From contig DCFX01000061.1 of assembly GCA_002314445.1 (NCBI GenBank), positions 1-64,000 on the forward strand: a stretch of 64,000 nucleotides of DNA, read 5' to 3'. The notes beneath the pieces were generated by a model. It was not told where the DNA came from, made no database searches, and saw only the letters and a program-made list of their open reading frames with translations. The translations under genes and the position numbers were made by a program. The number at the start of each line of letters is the position of its first letter. Positions within the stretch are counted from its first letter, which is position 1. The stretch comes from Treponema sp. UBA1793 (GTDB lineage: Bacteria; Spirochaetota; Spirochaetia; Treponematales; Treponemataceae). Below, one piece after another: positions 60,345 to 64,000 of this stretch.

Positions 60345-61490
60345 TCAAAGTATCCGCACTATACCGGCAATAATAATAAGGAAGACAAAATTATATACAG
60401 TAAATATCCTGAAGTACCCGGCATTTCCTGAATCGACATTTTCAGACCGGAACAATCTGTATGATATGACACTTGCAAGTGATGCAATGAGTGTACCGAG
60501 TCCGCCGACATTTACACCGAGGAGCAGTTCCTGTGCATTCCGGGTAAATCCCGACAACAGCAGGGCTGCAGGAACGTTGCTTATTATCTGGCTCGCAAGA
60601 ATCCCTGTCAGGTATACGGAATCCGGTGATTTAAGGATTCTATCCAAAAAGCCGCAGACGGATGGTACAGCCGTCAACGTACCGGTAAAAATAAAAAAAC
60701 CGATAAACGTAACAAGAAGAGTGTAATCAACAGAAAGAAACAGTCTCCTGCTGAAAACTGCAACTGCGGCTACTGTTACAACAAGCGCTATCCGGTAATC
60801 GATAACACGGAACACTGCAAGCAGAGTCAACACAAGTAAAGCTGCATATAACGTACACTTTGCGATACTTTCTACATGAACAGATTCAAGCCCGACTGTA
60901 ATTTTTCCTGCTTTTCTTGTCTCTAACAGCACGGCAGCAAGCAGCAGGAAAAATGAAGGAATGCCGATTTTCAATGTTGCAGCAAAAAACGATACACTGC
61001 TCATATTATAATATGAATACAAAAAAAGGTTCTGGGGATTGCCTGTCGGCGTAATGCACGAACCCAGATTTGCAGCAAGCGTTTCGAGTACGACAAGTAC
61101 AGCCGTCATACGCGGAGTAATAACTTCCGCGGCAGAACCGCTGTTGGCACTGCGGCAGATAACAAGCGTAAGCGGCACAAACGTAAGAAGGGCAACATCG
61201 TTTGTGACCGCCATCGAAACAAAAAACACAAGGCCAACAAGCACCAGAAACAAATTCCGTATGGAAGAGCAAAATCCAAGCACCCGGGCTGCAAGAGCAT
61301 CAAGAACCCTGATACTGCGGAATGCCTGAATTACAAGCATAAGGCAGAATAACTGTGATAAAACACGCAGATCAATGCATTTGAGCACACTTACAGGAGT
61401 CGGCCGCACGATGCACACCATACAGACAGCAAGCACGACAGCGGTGCACATAACAGGTGCACGCTTCAGATACGTAACTAATTTATTCAT
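60345..61490 (-). CDS. Anion permease of the ArsB/NhaD/CitMHS (IT) superfamily
   Basis: 381 residues with about ten membrane helices. The family motif NLGSCITPTGNPQNLFLYSYY lies in the middle, with FVSMAVTNDVALLTFVPL before it. Substrate could be dicarboxylate, arsenite or a Na+/H+ exchange. GTGAG precedes the ATG. The terminator of the amylase gene separates the two. Confidence 0.82.
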   Translation of the reverse strand: MNKLVTYLKRAPVMCTAVVLAVCMVCIVRPTPVSVLKCIDLRVLSQLFCLMLVIQAFRSIRVLDALAARVLGFCSSIRNLFLVLVGLVFFVSMAVTNDVALLTFVPLTLVICRSANSGSAAEVITPRMTAVLVVLETLAANLGSCITPTGNPQNLFLYSYYNMSSVSFFAATLKIGIPSFFLLLAAVLLETRKAGKITVGLESVHVESIAKCTLYAALLVLTLLAVFRVIDYRIALVVTVAAVAVFSRRLFLSVDYTLLVTFIGFFIFTGTLTAVPSVCGFLDRILKSPDSVYLTGILASQIISNVPAALLLSGFTRNAQELLLGVNVGGLGTLIASLASVISYRLFRSENVDSGNAGYFRIFTVYNFVFLIIIAGIVRIL

Positions 61491-61520
61491 TTCTCACTAC
61501 CGGGAAACACTATGTTAACG

Positions 61521-61558
61521 AAAAAAGGGCTGCCACACAACTACCGGGCAGCCCTTTT
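61521..61558 (-). terminator. Terminator after the alpha-amylase gene
   Basis: GGGCTGCC/GGCAGCCC stem with an 11-base loop and A/T runs on both sides. Confidence 0.88.
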
Positions 61559-61578
61559 ACCGTTGGAATATTTTTACA

Positions 61579-63219
61579 TTATTCACCACCGGCCAGAACA
61601 ACTGTGCAAAAAGGAGGTATTGCCAATTGACCGCCGGAAGTAATCGTTGTTCCGGAATACGTCGTAAATACCACAGGTAAATCGTATTCCGCCGGAACTT
61701 TCACGGTAACAGGGTTTGCAGATACATTGTGAAGCACAAACGCTTTTTCAGAATCACACTCCATAACCCATGAAGAAATAAACTCATTTCCGGTATTAAC
61801 AGCCCTGAACCGACCCTTATACAGAGCCGGATGAGCAGTCTTTATCCTGATAATACGTTTATAAAATTGAAGCAGTGAATCAGGATCTTTCTGCTGTTCC
61901 GCAACTGTAACTGTATTCTTATTATAACGCGAAGTTTCCCATGTTGTCTGCATTTTATCTCTGCCCGGCTTATTCCACATCATCGGCGTCCTGAGCTGTT
62001 CGTCCGGTTTTGCCCCCATCATACCGATTTCCTCTCCGTAGTATATAAACGGAACACCTTCCGCAAAAACGTACATTGCAGCTGCAAGTTTCAATTGAGG
62101 AACGTTTCCCTTCAGAAGACCGGCAATGCGGTTCTGGTCATGGTTCGACAGGAACGGCGCGTCTATGTAGTCCGGATTTGATTCAGCATAACGGTCGTAT
62201 TCACCCTGCAGCCCGTTCGCAAAACTGTTATTGCCTGCATTCCCTGAACGTATTTCATCAACAATTTTTGTTCCCATGTCAAAATGGAAGTCGGAACCGA
62301 GCCCCGCAAGATACTGGGCACGTGTTGAAGTCGGCTCCCATACTTCGCCGACTGTAAACGCGTCGGGCCGCACGCTTTTGTCGTACGACGTGATTTCCTT
62401 CCACCATTCCACACCTTTTTCAACGGAATTTGTCCCTGCAGGAGTTTTTGCACTGTTATATACGTGACTTGCAGCGTCATACCTGAAACCCGCAACGCCT
62501 TTATCGAGCCAGAATTTCATCACATTTTTAAACTCACTGCGCAGAGCAGGATCATCAAGATTGAAATCAGGCATACTGCTTCCGAAAAGTCCGGCATAGT
62601 AATATCCCTTATACAGATTCCAGACTTTATGTCCCCATATCTGCTGATTTATGCTGAACCGTGTATCGTCTGCAGATATCCAGCGGTACCAGGAACGATG
62701 AGGATCGTCGGGATTGCGGGAATCAATAAACCACTGGTTATATATAGAAGAATGATTGCAAGTCATATCAAGGATAACGGCTATTCCGCGTTTTCTGCAT
62801 TCATTGACAAGATTCTGAAAATCATCCATCGTCCCATAATCAGGATTTGTTGCATAGTAATCATCGACGTCATACCCGTGATACGACTGAGACGGATAAA
62901 CGGGCAGCAGCCATATACCTGTTACTCCCAGATCGCTTGTTGTCAAATCGTTACCGTCGTTGAGGTAATCGAGTCTTTTTGTAATCCCGTTAAAATCTCC
63001 GATACCGTCGCCGTCGCTGTCTGCAAAAGAGCGTACAAAGATGCAGTAATAGACACCTTCTGACGGCGTACCGGCAGAACGGACTACCGGGGCAAGCTGT
63101 GTAACTGCCCGTTCCGGATGCGGCCCGGATGCAGCCTTTCCCGTAGTCCCGCAGGAAGCAAGAAACAGCAGCGGGACAAGGACGAAGGACAACATCCTCA
63201 TTATTTTTTTTACAGACAT
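61579..63219 (-). CDS. Alpha-amylase family (GH13) lipoprotein
   Basis: 546 residues. Lipobox FLASC. The GH13 regions are present: region I DMTCNHSS, region II GFRYDAASHV with the nucleophile Asp, region III TVGEVWEP with the acid Glu, and region IV FLSNHDQNR. It is anchored outside the inner membrane and would cut alpha-1,4-glucans into oligosaccharides. The start at 63219 is chosen for GGAG eight bases upstream. It follows the MalG-type permease by five bases, so products are likely imported by that transporter. Confidence 0.92.
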   Translation of the reverse strand: MSVKKIMRMLSFVLVPLLFLASCGTTGKAASGPHPERAVTQLAPVVRSAGTPSEGVYYCIFVRSFADSDGDGIGDFNGITKRLDYLNDGNDLTTSDLGVTGIWLLPVYPSQSYHGYDVDDYYATNPDYGTMDDFQNLVNECRKRGIAVILDMTCNHSSIYNQWFIDSRNPDDPHRSWYRWISADDTRFSINQQIWGHKVWNLYKGYYYAGLFGSSMPDFNLDDPALRSEFKNVMKFWLDKGVAGFRYDAASHVYNSAKTPAGTNSVEKGVEWWKEITSYDKSVRPDAFTVGEVWEPTSTRAQYLAGLGSDFHFDMGTKIVDEIRSGNAGNNSFANGLQGEYDRYAESNPDYIDAPFLSNHDQNRIAGLLKGNVPQLKLAAAMYVFAEGVPFIYYGEEIGMMGAKPDEQLRTPMMWNKPGRDKMQTTWETSRYNKNTVTVAEQQKDPDSLLQFYKRIIRIKTAHPALYKGRFRAVNTGNEFISSWVMECDSEKAFVLHNVSANPVTVKVPAEYDLPVVFTTYSGTTITSGGQLAIPPFCTVVLAGGE

Positions 63220-63224
63220 GCATT

Positions 63225-64000
63225 TCACTCCTTGCCGCCCGTTCCTGCAAGAGACTGCAGCAGCGACTTCTGCCCTGCAACAAACAGAATTGTAAACGGT
63301 ACGGCTACGAGCAGCGCACCGGCAGCAAACATAGTAAAGTTATCGTTTGCCCGCCCGCTTATCATTTCGTACAGACCGACGGCGAGCGTTTTCTTGTCGT
63401 CGCTGCGGAGTATCAGACGCGGAAATATAAAATCCATCCACGGGCCGGTAAAACTCGTAAGCGTAAGGAACACAATCTGAGGTTTTGCGGAAGGCAGAAC
63501 GACTCTGAGAAAGGCCGTCAGCGGCGTTGCCCCGTCGATATACGCAGCCTCTGCAAGGTCTTTCGGAACTGTGTCGAAATATCCTTTCATGAGCCACGAG
63601 TTGAACGGTATACTTCCCGCCGAATAAACAAGCACAAGCCCCCACAACGTATTCAATCCGTTGATTTTCCAGAGAATGACATATGTCGCAACCATTCCTA
63701 TAAAACTCGGAAACATCTGGAGGACGACCATCGACGCCATAACGGTCTTGCGCATCGGAAATCTAAAGCGGGAAAAGATGTAACCTGCAAAACTGCAGAG
63801 AATTACGGTGAGGAGCGTGTTCATGCATGCGACTTTCAGCGTATTCAGATACCATACTTTGTAGTTCGTGCCGTTAACATCCGTAGTCCCTTTCACGAGC
63901 GCATCAGGCGACGTAAGGAGGCGTTGATACTGATACAAAGAAGGATGTTTGGGAAACGGGACAATTGACGTCGAAGCAAGGGAATTTGATTTTGTGAACG
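63225..64000 (-). CDS. MalG-type sugar ABC permease, 5' end cut by the window
   Basis: At least 257 residues are encoded before the window ends and the frame stays open to base 64000. The EAA loop is EAAYIDGATPLTAFLRVVLPSA. The visible N-terminal part (NSLASTSIVPFPKHPSLYQYQRLL) matches the periplasmic region of MalG proteins. The first helix and the start codon lie outside. With the amylase it forms a maltodextrin or starch module. Confidence 0.9.
   Translation of the reverse strand, partial: FTKSNSLASTSIVPFPKHPSLYQYQRLLTSPDALVKGTTDVNGTNYKVWYLNTLKVACMNTLLTVILCSFAGYIFSRFRFPMRKTVMASMVVLQMFPSFIGMVATYVILWKINGLNTLWGLVLVYSAGSIPFNSWLMKGYFDTVPKDLAEAAYIDGATPLTAFLRVVLPSAKPQIVFLTLTSFTGPWMDFIFPRLILRSDDKKTLAVGLYEMISGRANDNFTMFAAGALLVAVPFTILFVAGQKSLLQSLAGTGGKE

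Overview
The window reads as a spirochaete chromosome, most likely a saccharolytic Treponema from a gut, rumen or oral site. This is inferred from protein families and not proven by any rRNA. The clues are many lipoproteins with spirochaete-style lipoboxes, a FecR/beta-barrel operon, pyruvate:ferredoxin oxidoreductase, the [FeFe]-hydrogenase maturase HydE, a TrpXYZ-type transporter, UPF0210 and DTW proteins, and a very large YidC-like/sulfatase fusion. I see no rRNA, CRISPR array, transposase or prophage gene.

Layout. 44-9774 (minus) is one long operon: two putative C-glycoside deglycosidase alpha/beta pairs, a Gfo/Idh/MocA dehydrogenase, another TIM-barrel isomerase-like enzyme and a complete sugar ABC importer. 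A divergent LacI-type regulator stands at 10102-11106, followed by the remnant of a third alpha-like gene. 11582-16155 holds a secreted sugar-binding-like/tyrosine phosphatase fusion, an HU-like protein, a DTW-domain tRNA-modifying enzyme and ApbE, separated by intergenic regions rich in repeats. 16245-23444 is housekeeping and transport: aspS, a WecA/MraY-type transferase, manC, an NhaC-type antiporter and an orphan PTS EIIC-like protein. 23689-27798 is a co-directional set of a GNAT-Nudix fusion, a secreted YD-repeat-like protein and a two-component system. 28525-33764 carries a TrpXYZ-like ABC operon, a divergent LacI regulator and a GH130 phosphorylase. 33961-42617 runs on the plus strand: ModF-like ATPase, GH18, UPF0210, GNAT, putP, DUF1848 and threonine aldolase. 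42645-63219 is mostly minus strand: GH3 and trxB, tRNA-Cys, hydE (plus), a FecR/beta-barrel operon, PFOR, a deacetylase, an M29 aminopeptidase, a secreted beta-helix-like protein, the YidC-sulfatase fusion, an anion permease and an alpha-amylase lipoprotein. A MalG-type permease runs off the right edge.

How the genes work together. The first 10 kb looks like a self-contained system that senses (LacI), imports (RbsB/A/C-type) and breaks down a glycoside. The dehydrogenase would oxidise the sugar at C3, and the alpha/beta complexes would then eliminate the aglycone. Its signature is the beta subunit (CGDB/DUF6379 family), present twice. The right edge is a second glycan module for maltodextrin-type substrates. 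Between them sit envelope and peptidoglycan functions (GH3, GH18, WecA-like, ManC, YidC-sulfatase).

Several genes have a good -10 box ending only 6-9 bases before the ATG and no Shine-Dalgarno sequence, which suggests leaderless mRNAs are common here. Three intergenic regions contain large nested palindromes, one of them a 122-123 bp element present twice.
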